A DNA stretch of 64,000 nt. It comes from MED660 sp002691025. Its GTDB lineage: Bacteria; Myxococcota_A; UBA9160; UBA4427. The DNA is taken from NCBI GenBank assembly GCA_002170485.2, contig NHDZ02000008.1, positions 1 through 64,000 on the forward strand, written 5' to 3'. Within the stretch, counting starts at the first letter, position 1. Each line of letters opens with the position of its first letter. The notes beneath the pieces are model-generated. The model was not told the origin of the DNA and did no database searches. It was given only the letters and a program-made list of their open reading frames with translations. Both the position numbers and the translations under genes were made by a program. This document shows positions 16,332 through 24,198 of the stretch, piece by piece.

Positions 16332-18848
16332 GTGGCTGACGATCCGAATCTTCCGACCGTGCTCCCCAATGGGGGAGATCCAAACGGCGGTGAAGTAGGC
16401 GGCATCAATATCGAAGACGAGATGAGGACCTCGTTCCTCGCGTATTCGATGTCCGTAATCATCAGTCGCGCGCTGCCCAGTGTTCGTGATGGACTGAAAC
16501 CGGTCCATCGCCGGATCCTGTATGCGATGAACCAGGAAGGACTCCTTTCGAATCGCCCTCACAAGAAGTCTGTGGGTGTGGTGGGCGAAGTGCTCAAGCA
16601 CTATCACCCGCACGGAGACAGTGCGGTCTATGAAGCGATGGTCCGCATGGCCCAGGACTTCTCACTCCGGTATCCGCTGGTGGATGGGCAGGGAAACTTC
16701 GGTTCCATCGACGGAGACTCCGCAGCCGCCTACCGGTATACGGAAGCTCGTTTGGCGAGTCTGGCCGAAGAGATGTTGCGCGATATCGACAGCGAAACCG
16801 TTGATTTCGAGCCCAACTTCGATGAGCAGATGGAGGAACCCACGGTTCTTCCGAGCCGCTTTCCGAACCTCCTTGCGAATGGGTCCTCTGGGATCGCGGT
16901 GGGGATGGCAACCAATATTCCGCCCCACAACCTGGTGGAGTTGACCGATGCCCTGATTCACGAAGCCAGAAATCCTGACTGCACCATTGAAGACCTCGTC
17001 GAGAAGATGCCGGGACCGGATTTTCCGACGGGCGCCGAGATCTGTGGGATGGACGGAATCCGCAGCTATTACTCGACGGGACGAGGGCACCTGCTTGTCA
17101 GGGCCAAGGCCGACTTCGAGGAAACCAAGCGCGGCCCTCGGATCGTCGTGTCCGAGATTCCCTATCAGGTCAACAAGTCGACGCTGATCGAGCGCATGGC
17201 GGAACTGGTTCGGGACGGGCGGATCGAAGGAATCACGGATCTTCGAGATGAGTCGAATCGCGAGGGAATGCGAATCGTCATCGAGCTTCGAAGAGACGCG
17301 TCAGAAGATGTGGTCCTCAACCAGCTTTACAAATTGACCCCACTCCAGACCACCTTCGCGGTCAACCTCCTGGCTCTGGTGAACGGGCGTCCAGAAACCC
17401 TTTCCGTCAAGCAAGCGCTCCGCCACTTCATCGAGTTTCGCAAGGAAGTGGTCATCCGGCGGACCATCTACGATCTGGCCCAGGCCGAAGCGCGTGCCCA
17501 TATTCTCGAAGGCTTCGCGATCGCGCTGGATAACCTCGACGAGATCATCAGCCTGATCCGGGCCTCGGCGGATGCCGCCTCGGCGAGAACGGAACTCCAA
17601 TCCCGCTTCGCACTTTCGGAGCGTCAGGCCCAGGCCATCCTGGAGATGCGTCTCCGAGCCCTGACCGCCATGGAAAGACAGAAGGTCCTTGCGGAACTGG
17701 AGGAGATCCGGGCTCGTATCGCGGAATACAAAGCGCTTCTGGCCAGCGATGAACTCATCCTGAACGTGGTGGTGGAGGAGGTCAGTGAGATCTCCGAGCG
17801 CTATGGGGATCCCCGCCGAACACAACTGGTCGAGGCCATCGATGGGATCACGAACGAAGACCTGATTGTCGAAGAAGACATGGTCGTGACGCTTTCGCAT
17901 CTGGGTTACATCAAGCGAAATCCGGTCACCCTGTACCGGGCTCAGCGCCGTGGTGGTAAAGGGGCTCGTGGGATGGAGACCCGGAGCGAAGATTTCGTTC
18001 GCCATCTGGGTGTTGCTTCGACTCACGCGTATCTGCTCTTTTTCACGAATCTCGGTCGTCTGCATTGGCTCAAGGTGCATGCGCTTCCTCAGCTCGGTCG
18101 CGCCGCAAAGGGCAAGGCCATCGTCAATGTGCTGAACCTGGCCGAGGACGAACGCGTGCAGACCATGCTCCCGGTGAGGAGTTTCGATGAGATCGGAGAC
18201 GATGAGTATGTGATCCTCTGTACGCGCAAGGGTGTCGTGAAGAAGACAGCTCTGGGGGCGTATTCGAACCCGCGTAAGGCCGGCATCATTGCTGTGAGCC
18301 TGGCGGACGGCGACGAACTGATCGCGGTGGGTCGCTCTGCCGGGGACAATCGCGTCCTGGTGGCGAGTTCGACCGGGAAGGCGATTCTTTTCGAAGAAAC
18401 CGACATTCGTCCCATGGGTCGAACGGCCACAGGTGTGCGCGGTGTGGCGTTGGCGGACGGCGATGAAGTGATTGGTATGGAGGTCATTGATCCGGAGTCC
18501 ACGGTGTTGACGGTGACGGCCAACGGATACGGGAAGAGGACCCGGATCGAGGACTACCGGGTCCAGCGACGCGGAGGCCAGGGAATCATCAATATCAAGA
18601 CCACGGCCCGCAATGGACAGGTGGTCGGGGTGACCCAGGTCGTGGACGGTGACGATGTCATGCTCATCACGGATGCCGGTAAGGTCCTACGCTGTTCAGT
18701 GGACGGCATTTCAACCATGGGTCGAGCCACCCAGGGTGTGCGCGTGATGAACCTGTCTTCCGACGAGAGTCTGGTGACTGTGGCTCGCCTGGCCGAGGGG
18801 GACGCGGTACCGGATGCTGAGGGCGAGGAAGGCGAAGAGTCTTCCTAG
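16332..18848 (+). CDS. gyrA: DNA gyrase subunit A
   Basis: This 838-residue breakage-reunion subunit starts at a GTG with an AGGAA Shine-Dalgarno, nine bases after gyrB. The winged-helix domain has SVRDGLKPVHRRILYAM and the catalytic tyrosine in AAAYRYTEARL. The quinolone-determining segment reads YHPHGDSAVYEAMVRMAQ, with Ser at the E. coli Ser83 position and Glu at the Asp87 position. The C-terminal beta-pinwheel carries the GyrA box QRRGGKG (in ALYRAQRRGGKGARG-like context near residue 540), which identifies gyrase rather than topoisomerase IV. An acidic tail ends the protein. Confidence 0.98.
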   Translation: MADDPNLPTVLPNGGDPNGGEVGGINIEDEMRTSFLAYSMSVIISRALPSVRDGLKPVHRRILYAMNQEGLLSNRPHKKSVGVVGEVLKHYHPHGDSAVYEAMVRMAQDFSLRYPLVDGQGNFGSIDGDSAAAYRYTEARLASLAEEMLRDIDSETVDFEPNFDEQMEEPTVLPSRFPNLLANGSSGIAVGMATNIPPHNLVELTDALIHEARNPDCTIEDLVEKMPGPDFPTGAEICGMDGIRSYYSTGRGHLLVRAKADFEETKRGPRIVVSEIPYQVNKSTLIERMAELVRDGRIEGITDLRDESNREGMRIVIELRRDASEDVVLNQLYKLTPLQTTFAVNLLALVNGRPETLSVKQALRHFIEFRKEVVIRRTIYDLAQAEARAHILEGFAIALDNLDEIISLIRASADAASARTELQSRFALSERQAQAILEMRLRALTAMERQKVLAELEEIRARIAEYKALLASDELILNVVVEEVSEISERYGDPRRTQLVEAIDGITNEDLIVEEDMVVTLSHLGYIKRNPVTLYRAQRRGGKGARGMETRSEDFVRHLGVASTHAYLLFFTNLGRLHWLKVHALPQLGRAAKGKAIVNVLNLAEDERVQTMLPVRSFDEIGDDEYVILCTRKGVVKKTALGAYSNPRKAGIIAVSLADGDELIAVGRSAGDNRVLVASSTGKAILFEETDIRPMGRTATGVRGVALADGDEVIGMEVIDPESTVLTVTANGYGKRTRIEDYRVQRRGGQGIINIKTTARNGQVVGVTQVVDGDDVMLITDAGKVLRCSVDGISTMGRATQGVRVMNLSSDESLVTVARLAEGDAVPDAEGEEGEESS

Positions 18849-18889
18849 ACACGGATTGCTTTCCGTAGACCAGACTGTTTGGACAAGAA

Positions 18890-20215
18890 ATGAAAAGTCG
18901 AAAACCCCGTCTCGGTGGCGCGAGTCACGCAAAATCCAACGCTGCCTTTCGTTCCGCCAAGCGAAGAATTCCCGGCGGAGTCAACAGCCCGGTCCGCGCG
19001 TTTGGTTCCGTGGGCGGGACGCCGATTTTCATCGATCGCGGCAAGGGCTGTCGCATTTGGGATATCGATCAGAACGAATACATCGATTATGTGGGATCGT
19101 GGGGCCCTCTGATCCTGGGTCACAGCGCTCCGGCAGTGTTGCGCGCGGTACGAAAGGCGCTTGCGCGGGGAACTGGCTTTGGGGCGCCCACCGAGGCTGA
19201 GACCGTGCTGGCCAAGGCGATTCGGCGCGCCCTTCCTTCGGCTGAGATGGTTCGGATGGTTTCGTCGGGCACCGAGGCGACCATGAGTGCGATCCGCCTG
19301 GCTCGCGGCGTCACGGGCCGGGACCGGGTCTTGAAATTCGAAGGGGGCTACCACGGCCATTCGGACGGTCTGCTGGTGGGGGCGGGGAGTGGCGTCGCGA
19401 CTCTCGGAATTCCCGGATCACCGGGGGTGCCGGCCGCCATGGCGGAACTCACATTACAGGTTCCCTATAACGACCTGGCGGGGGCGGAGGAAGCCTTCGC
19501 GAGTTGGCCCGATGAGATTGCATGCGTGATTGTCGAACCCATTGCGGGGAATATGGGTTGCATCCCACCTGAGCCTGGATTTCTCGAGGGCTTGCGATCC
19601 CTGTGCACCGACCGTGGCGCGCTGCTTATATTCGACGAGGTGATGACCGGCTTTCGTGTCGCCCGAGGTGGGGCGCAGCGTCTCTATGGAGTTTCCCCCG
19701 ACCTGACCTGTCTGGGAAAGATCGTCGGTGGGGGGTTGCCGGCCGCCGCGTACGGGGGGAGCAACGATTTGATGCAGCATGTGGCGCCCGCCGGTGAGGT
19801 CTACCAAGCGGGCACCCTTTCAGGCAATCCGCTCGCGGTGGCGGCGGGGATAGCCACTCTGGAGGCTCTTGAAGCCGAGGGGGTCTACGAGCGGCTTTCG
19901 CAGAGCTCGGAGGCGCTGGTCGGTGGACTTTCCCAGTTGGCCGATGAGGTCGGGATTCCCCTCACGACGACCTCCGTGGGGGGCATGTTCGGTTTCTACT
20001 TCCACCCGGGTCCGGTTCGGAATTTCACGGAGGCCAAGCAGAACCACGAGGCTCGCTTCAGGCGGTTTTTCGCGCGAATGCTCAAAGGGGGAATCAACCT
20101 TGCCCCTTCCCCGTATGAGGCGGGTTTCATCTCTTTGGCGCACCGGCCAGCGGACGTGGCCCAGACCCTGGATGTAGCGGCGGTTGCCCTCAAGGAGGCC
20201 GCAAAGGTCCGTTGA
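18890..20215 (+). CDS. hemL: Glutamate-1-semialdehyde 2,1-aminomutase
   Basis: This 441-residue PLP enzyme converts glutamate-1-semialdehyde to 5-aminolevulinate in the C5 haem pathway. Motifs are RIPGGVNSPVRAFGSVGG near the start, SSGTEATMSAIRLARG, FEGGYHGHSDGLLV, IFDEVMTGFRV, and the PLP-lysine segment CLGKIVGGGLPAAAYGG. Length is normal. It follows gyrA by 41 bases in the same direction. Confidence 0.96.
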   Translation: MKSRKPRLGGASHAKSNAAFRSAKRRIPGGVNSPVRAFGSVGGTPIFIDRGKGCRIWDIDQNEYIDYVGSWGPLILGHSAPAVLRAVRKALARGTGFGAPTEAETVLAKAIRRALPSAEMVRMVSSGTEATMSAIRLARGVTGRDRVLKFEGGYHGHSDGLLVGAGSGVATLGIPGSPGVPAAMAELTLQVPYNDLAGAEEAFASWPDEIACVIVEPIAGNMGCIPPEPGFLEGLRSLCTDRGALLIFDEVMTGFRVARGGAQRLYGVSPDLTCLGKIVGGGLPAAAYGGSNDLMQHVAPAGEVYQAGTLSGNPLAVAAGIATLEALEAEGVYERLSQSSEALVGGLSQLADEVGIPLTTTSVGGMFGFYFHPGPVRNFTEAKQNHEARFRRFFARMLKGGINLAPSPYEAGFISLAHRPADVAQTLDVAAVALKEAAKVR

Positions 20216-20240
20216 GGCTGTCTTGGCGGTTGGCTATGCT
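20212..20240 (+). promoter_or_regulatory. Candidate promoter of the F0 gene run
   Basis: TTGAGG and TATGCT are separated by 17 bases, each 4/6 to the sigma-70 consensus, and overlap the hemL stop. It would start a transcript with a leader of about 180 bases before the atpZ-like gene. Confidence 0.25.
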
Positions 20241-20431
20241 GCGCGCCGTCCTTTTGGATCGTGGTGTGGCTGAGCGCGGGTGAAGAAGCATCGGCCTGCG
20301 AACCATCGCCGCCGGTTTCGGTCTTCAGAGGATTCGGACTCGAGCTGCGTGTCGCAGGAAGATGAAGGCAGAAACAGAAAAGGCATAGGGTAGATAGGGA
20401 AGACAAGAGGTCAGATCATAAGAAAGCCGTG

Positions 20432-20704
20432 ATGTCAGAGGGCCAGGAAAAGAAACCGGGAGACCGGGCCAGTCAGATGCTGAATAAAACCGCCGATCGG
20501 ATGAATGACGGTTCGAAGTATCAAGGGGCCTTGGAGGCTGTGCTGGCCATCCCGATCGGAGCTGGACTGGGTTACTGGGCGGACAAGGAATGGGATGTTT
20601 CTCCCGTTGGGCTTTTGATCGGATTCGGCTTGGGGTTTGCGGCGTTTATTCTCGGAGTGATTCGCATGCGACCTGGAGTAGAGACCTCGGACGACGAAGA
20701 GTAG
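20432..20704 (+). CDS. AtpZ/AtpI-family small membrane protein
   Basis: This protein of about 90 residues has two predicted membrane helices (ALEAVLAIPIGAGLGYWADK and GLLIGFGLGFAAFILGVIRM) flanked by charged ends. The pattern YQGALEAVLAIPIGAGLGYW is typical of the AtpZ family encoded just before atpI in many F0 operons. Members have been linked to ATP synthase assembly and Mg/Ca transport. ATG 20432 is used; a GTG lies immediately upstream at 20429. Confidence 0.8.
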   Translation: MSEGQEKKPGDRASQMLNKTADRMNDGSKYQGALEAVLAIPIGAGLGYWADKEWDVSPVGLLIGFGLGFAAFILGVIRMRPGVETSDDEE

Positions 20705-20766
20705 AAGTATTCAACAGTCGGGAGCAGGTGTAGAAAGACCCTCCCCGGTTGGAATTGAGACAAACC

Positions 20767-20785
20767 GGTTGGCGCTGAGCCAACC
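20767..20785 (+). promoter_or_regulatory. Stem-loop touching the atpI start codon
   Basis: GGTTGGC and GCCAACC form a perfect 7-bp stem with a GCTGA loop and end exactly one base before the ATG at 20786. It could limit initiation at that ATG, favour the downstream GTG at 20810, or attenuate read-through from atpZ. Confidence 0.45.
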
Positions 20786-21184
20786 ATGCATGAAAGAGGC
20801 GCTTCAAGCGTGAATCAAGATTTTGCCATACATCTGATCATCGGACTCGGGACACTGGTCGCGGGCCTGCTGGCTTTGTTGGTATCGCCGGGGCAAGGGG
20901 CTGCTGCGGCAGCCGGTGTTGCCTTGAGTGTTCTGAATTATCAGTGGCTCTACCGAGGCGCCGTGCGCTTTTTTGAAGCGGCCCAGGCAGGGAATGCTGG
21001 CCAGGGGATCTGGATCGTGGTGGCTTTGTTGCGAATCGGCCTTCTGGTCGGCGGCCTCGCAGTTCTTCTGAAATTGGGTTTGCCAGGCGTGGGCCTGGTG
21101 GTCGGTCTTTCAGTTCCCGTCTTCTCCCAGATTGCGTGGAGTAGCTACAGGGCATTTCATCAATCAGTGCAGGCGCGGAGTTGA
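20786..21184 (+). CDS. atpI: ATP synthase subunit I
   Basis: This 132-residue protein has four hydrophobic helices (IHLIIGLGTLVAGLLALLV, AAAAGVALSVLNYQWLYRG, WIVVALLRIGLLVGGLAVLL, LVVGLSVPVFSQIAW), as in AtpI, which assists c-ring assembly. ATG 20786 abuts a stem-loop; GTG 20810 with AGAGG upstream is a possible true start (VNQDFAIH). It lies directly before atpB, as usual. Confidence 0.8.
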   Translation: MHERGASSVNQDFAIHLIIGLGTLVAGLLALLVSPGQGAAAAAGVALSVLNYQWLYRGAVRFFEAAQAGNAGQGIWIVVALLRIGLLVGGLAVLLKLGLPGVGLVVGLSVPVFSQIAWSSYRAFHQSVQARS

Positions 21185-21191
21185 TCAAATC

Positions 21192-21908
21192 ATGAATCTT
21201 TATAACGTGTTGGGAAACCAGATCCCACCTGTCTACCAGGCGACCGCCTTGGTCTTGATGATCCTGTTGGCCGGAGGTCTCGTGGTTCGCAGTCGGCTGG
21301 CCGACGGGGAGGCCGCACTCCTTCCCGACGAAGGCTTTTCCATCCGGAACATCTTCGAGGTCCTGATTGAGCTCATGGCCGATCAGGGTCGTTCGATCAT
21401 CGGTGAGCACTATCGCTCGTACTTCCCGTTGGTGGGATCCATCTTCTTCTTCGTTCTCGTCGGGAACGTGATGGGGTTGATTCCCGGCCTTGGAGAGCCT
21501 GCCACGGGGAACGTGAATACGGCGGCAGCCTGGGCGATCATTGCCTTCACGGCCTACAACTATATCGGGATCAAGGAGCACGGTTGGAGCTACATCAACC
21601 ACTTCATGGGCCCGGCGTTCTGGCAGCCGACCATCGGCGGTAAGACGTATCATGTACGCGTCATGATGCCTCTCTTCCTGCCCCTGGAGCTCCTTTTGCA
21701 TGGGGCACGTGTCATCACGTTGACGGTGCGTCTTGTCGCGAACATGTTTGCGGATCACGCCGTGGTCATGGTCTGGATTGGAATCGTGCCCATTGCGGTT
21801 CCGGCCATCTTCATGGGCCTCGGACTGTTCGTGGCCTTTCTGCAGGCTTTCGTTTTCGCGCTTCTTACCATGATCTACATCGGCCTCGCCCTTGATGAAG
21901 CCCACTGA
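21192..21908 (+). CDS. atpB: F0 ATP synthase a subunit
   Basis: This 238-residue membrane subunit forms the ion half-channels with the c-ring. The open frame starts at 21132 inside atpI, but ATG 21192 (MNLYNVLGNQIPPVYQ) gives the family N-terminus. The essential helix-4 Arg lies in ARVITLTVRLVANMFADHAV, and FVAFLQAFVFALLTMIYIGL is the conserved last helix. The MGLIPGLGEP segment is characteristic. Confidence 0.95.
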   Translation: MNLYNVLGNQIPPVYQATALVLMILLAGGLVVRSRLADGEAALLPDEGFSIRNIFEVLIELMADQGRSIIGEHYRSYFPLVGSIFFFVLVGNVMGLIPGLGEPATGNVNTAAAWAIIAFTAYNYIGIKEHGWSYINHFMGPAFWQPTIGGKTYHVRVMMPLFLPLELLLHGARVITLTVRLVANMFADHAVVMVWIGIVPIAVPAIFMGLGLFVAFLQAFVFALLTMIYIGLALDEAH

Positions 21909-21972
21909 GGGTGGATGTCTGAATCACAGCTGCTGGCATAAGGTCCGGCACAAAGCTCTGAAGGAGAAAAAG

Positions 21973-22293
21973 TTGAAAAAAGTGCTTTCTACATTGTTTT
22001 GGTCATTGGTCTTCGTTGCCGTTCCCACCCTGGCCTTCGCGGCTGATGGAGGCGGTACGGGTGCCGATGCCGGTATGAACGCCGGTAAGGCGATTGGCGC
22101 AGGCCTGGCGATTGGTGCCGCCGGTCTGGGAAGTAGTATCGGGATGGGGATGACCGCGGGTAACACCACAGCCGGTATTGCTCGAAACCCCGGTGCGGCC
22201 CCCGCCATGTTTACGAACTTCATTCTGGGCATGGTGCTGCTCGAGTCCGTGGCGATTTACGGCCTCCTGATTGCATTCCTTCTCCTCCCCTGA
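21973..22293 (+). CDS. atpE: F0 ATP synthase c subunit with N-terminal leader
   Basis: This rotor-ring proteolipid has about 106 residues and starts at a TTG with a perfect AAGGAG six bases upstream. The first ~25 residues (LKKVLSTLFWSLVFVAVPTL, then AFAADGG) look like a cleavable leader, as in some deltaproteobacterial c subunits. Helix 1 is GAGLAIGAAGLGSSIGMGMT, the loop is ARNPGA, and helix 2 is ILGMVLLESVAIYGLLIAFL with the ion-binding Glu. The position equivalent to Gln32 of Na+-type c subunits is Met, which points to proton coupling (inference). Confidence 0.93.
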   Translation: MKKVLSTLFWSLVFVAVPTLAFAADGGGTGADAGMNAGKAIGAGLAIGAAGLGSSIGMGMTAGNTTAGIARNPGAAPAMFTNFILGMVLLESVAIYGLLIAFLLLP

Positions 22294-22666
22294 AGTCGTG
22301 GCCCATTGAGGCGCCGGGCAAGAGCTCGGAGCGGATCTCACCCCGTGTGTTGGTCCGTTCCGAATACAATGCTCCTGCCCGGCGACTCGGGTTCCGCCTA
22401 CCCCCGGTCCCGTTAGAGGGGTTGGGCGGATTGTCATCGTTTGATGACAGGGCTTGGCTAAAGCAAAGCCCATGCCAGCTTCCTTTCTTGAAGCCAGGCG
22501 GTTCCCAGCGTGCGCAAAGCTCTTTCGCGCAGTGGGGACGAGGATCCAGGCCCGACTTCGTGAACACGAGGTCTTGTTTGCGTCGCGAACTCCCGGGCTC
22601 CTGGTCTGCCTTCGCCGCCACCGGTCCGTTTGACATGCTGCTTGCCACGCGGGGAGGAGTTTGAGC
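22294..22666. other. atpE-tmk gap
   Basis: This 373-base region contains three consecutive stem-loops (22393-22471). No gene could be supported. Frames on both strands (a 105-codon plus frame, long minus frames running into tmk) have no recognisable family and look like high-GC shadows. Confidence 0.5.
22393..22471 (+). ncRNA. Three tandem stem-loops after atpE (possible RNA or terminator)
   Basis: Stem 1 pairs 22393-22404 with 22418-22430 (TCCGCC/GGGCGGA core, one bulge). Stem 2 is TGTCATC-GTTT-GATGACA (22432-22449), perfect. Stem 3 is GGGCTTGGC-TAAA-GCAAAGCCC (22450-22471), one mismatch. Stems 2 and 3 abut. No clear T-run follows. It could be an operon-end structure protecting the atp mRNA or a small RNA; this is not proven. 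Confidence 0.35.
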
Positions 22667-23275
22667 GTGTCCGGTTGCTTGATTGCCTTTGAAGGGATCG
22701 ATGGCTCGGGGAAGAGCACCCAGGTCGAACGACTGGCGTCCGCCTTGCGGGCGGCCGGTCATGAAGTCTGTGTGACCCGGGAGCCCACGGATGGAGAACA
22801 CGGTCGGAAGATCCGTGCTCTTTCGACGCGCGGAGCGCCGCTTTCCCTGGAAGAAGAGCTCGACCTCTTTGAGCAGGATCGCCGAGAACACGTAAAGGAG
22901 CTGATTGCTCCGGCGCTGGGTCGTGGCGAGGTCGTCATTACAGACCGTTACTTTCTGTCTACGGCCGCCTATCAAGGTTCACGGGGTTTGGACAGTGACG
23001 CCATTCTCCGATCTCACGAAGAACTCTTCCCCATCCCGGACGTGGTCTTCTTCATCGATGTCCCGCCCGAAGCGGCTCTTCTCCGGGTCGAGGCACGGGG
23101 AGAAGAGATGAACGAGTCCTATGAAAAATTGGGCTTTCTGCAGGATGTGGCGAAGTTGTTTCGATCCTTTGAGAGGGCGTATATCTGCCCCATCTCCGGT
23201 GAGGGAAGCCCCGAAACCGTCCATCAGGCGGTGTTGGCCCAACTGACCGCGCGACCCGGGCTGCCGTCTCTCTAG
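22667..23275 (+). CDS. tmk: Thymidylate kinase
   Basis: This protein of about 202 residues phosphorylates dTMP to dTDP. The P-loop FEGIDGSGKST lies near the N-terminus. The TREP motif follows, then ITDRYFLSTAAYQG (DRY/F signature) and VVFFIDVPPEAALLRVEARG. GTG 22667 is chosen over TTG 22661 because GGGGAGGAG (22651-22659) is seven bases from it. It is convergent with the CPBP gene, only 26 bases away. Confidence 0.95.
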   Translation: MSGCLIAFEGIDGSGKSTQVERLASALRAAGHEVCVTREPTDGEHGRKIRALSTRGAPLSLEEELDLFEQDRREHVKELIAPALGRGEVVITDRYFLSTAAYQGSRGLDSDAILRSHEELFPIPDVVFFIDVPPEAALLRVEARGEEMNESYEKLGFLQDVAKLFRSFERAYICPISGEGSPETVHQAVLAQLTARPGLPSL

Positions 23276-23301
23276 TCTTGGTTCGGCACCCTCGTGTCGG
23301 G

Positions 23302-24198
23302 TTATGGCTCGGGGGGAGCGATCGGGATTTCGATGGGTCTTTTCTGGGCTTGTTTCCAGAGCGTCGAAATTCCCCAGACGACTGCGATCAGAGACGGCCA
23401 GAACACAAGTGCGGGTATGCCGGTGCCCGGCTCGTTGAAGGCCGGTACGGAGAAGATCGGGTCTTCTTCTGTCGCGGCCAGGTGGATGATGGAAAAAGCC
23501 GACGAGACCAGAATGACGGGGAGAATCGAGCCCGAGGCCAATCGGATCAGGCACAGAAGCGCCCCGACGATGAGCCATGTCGGGAGAGGCACCACCGAGT
23601 CGCCCGGTGCGCCCGAGGCCGGGAAGTGGACCACGGAGTAGAGAACCGTAATCAAGAGCATGCCTCGGATGCGCCCCATCTTCGCGACGATTCCCTGCTG
23701 CAAGACACCAAAGAAGAAGAAGCCTTCGACGATGGGAATGATGCCGGCCGCGACGACCACGGTCTCCAAGGCGGCGAACGTGGACTCGGCCTTGAGGAGC
23801 GCGTCCATTTCTTCGCGCAGCTCAGTGAACTCGGGGGATGGAGGCAGGACCCATTCCAGGTAGAGGTTGAATTCGCTGATCAGGAATACAGACGGCAGGA
23901 GCGCGAGGAGTGCGGGAATCAGGTTGGGATCAAAATTCTGGAGTCCCAACCGGACCTCGTGCGGGGGCGGAACCGCACGCGCCGCGAGTGTGGCGATTCC
24001 TCCGAGCCCTACCGCATAACCGATTCCCATGGAAACCATCAAGGGAGAACTCCCGGCGATACCACTCCCGGCCATGATGCTGGCAATCAGTGAAGAAAGG
24101 AAAAGGCCCGTAAGCGCAAGCATGGATCCCGCCAGGGGACCGGGGAACATCTCGACGGGTTCGTCCGACTTTCGAGGGGGTCTGGAATCAGGATCCAT
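23302..24198 (-). CDS. CPBP-family (CAAX protease-like) membrane protein, degenerate
   Basis: This protein of about 298 residues has roughly eight hydrophobic helices. The arrangement resembles the CPBP intramembrane protease family. PIVEGFFFFGVLQQG corresponds to the EExxxR motif, VLYSVVHFPASG to the FxxxH motif, and VSSAFSIIHLA to the last motif. However, the glutamate pair is reduced to one and the Arg is replaced by Phe, so catalysis is doubtful. The start ATG (MDPDSRPPRK) overlaps the uvrA stop by 11 bases, so it is co-transcribed with uvrA. Its role is unknown. Confidence 0.6.
   Translation of the reverse strand: MDPDSRPPRKSDEPVEMFPGPLAGSMLALTGLFLSSLIASIMAGSGIAGSSPLMVSMGIGYAVGLGGIATLAARAVPPPHEVRLGLQNFDPNLIPALLALLPSVFLISEFNLYLEWVLPPSPEFTELREEMDALLKAESTFAALETVVVAAGIIPIVEGFFFFGVLQQGIVAKMGRIRGMLLITVLYSVVHFPASGAPGDSVVPLPTWLIVGALLCLIRLASGSILPVILVSSAFSIIHLAATEEDPIFSVPAFNEPGTGIPALVFWPSLIAVVWGISTLWKQAQKRPIEIPIAPPEP

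Noticed and set aside
22003..22975. Two long minus frames over atpE, the gap and tmk
   Set aside because: No signal, motif or start signal; they cover two real plus-strand genes.
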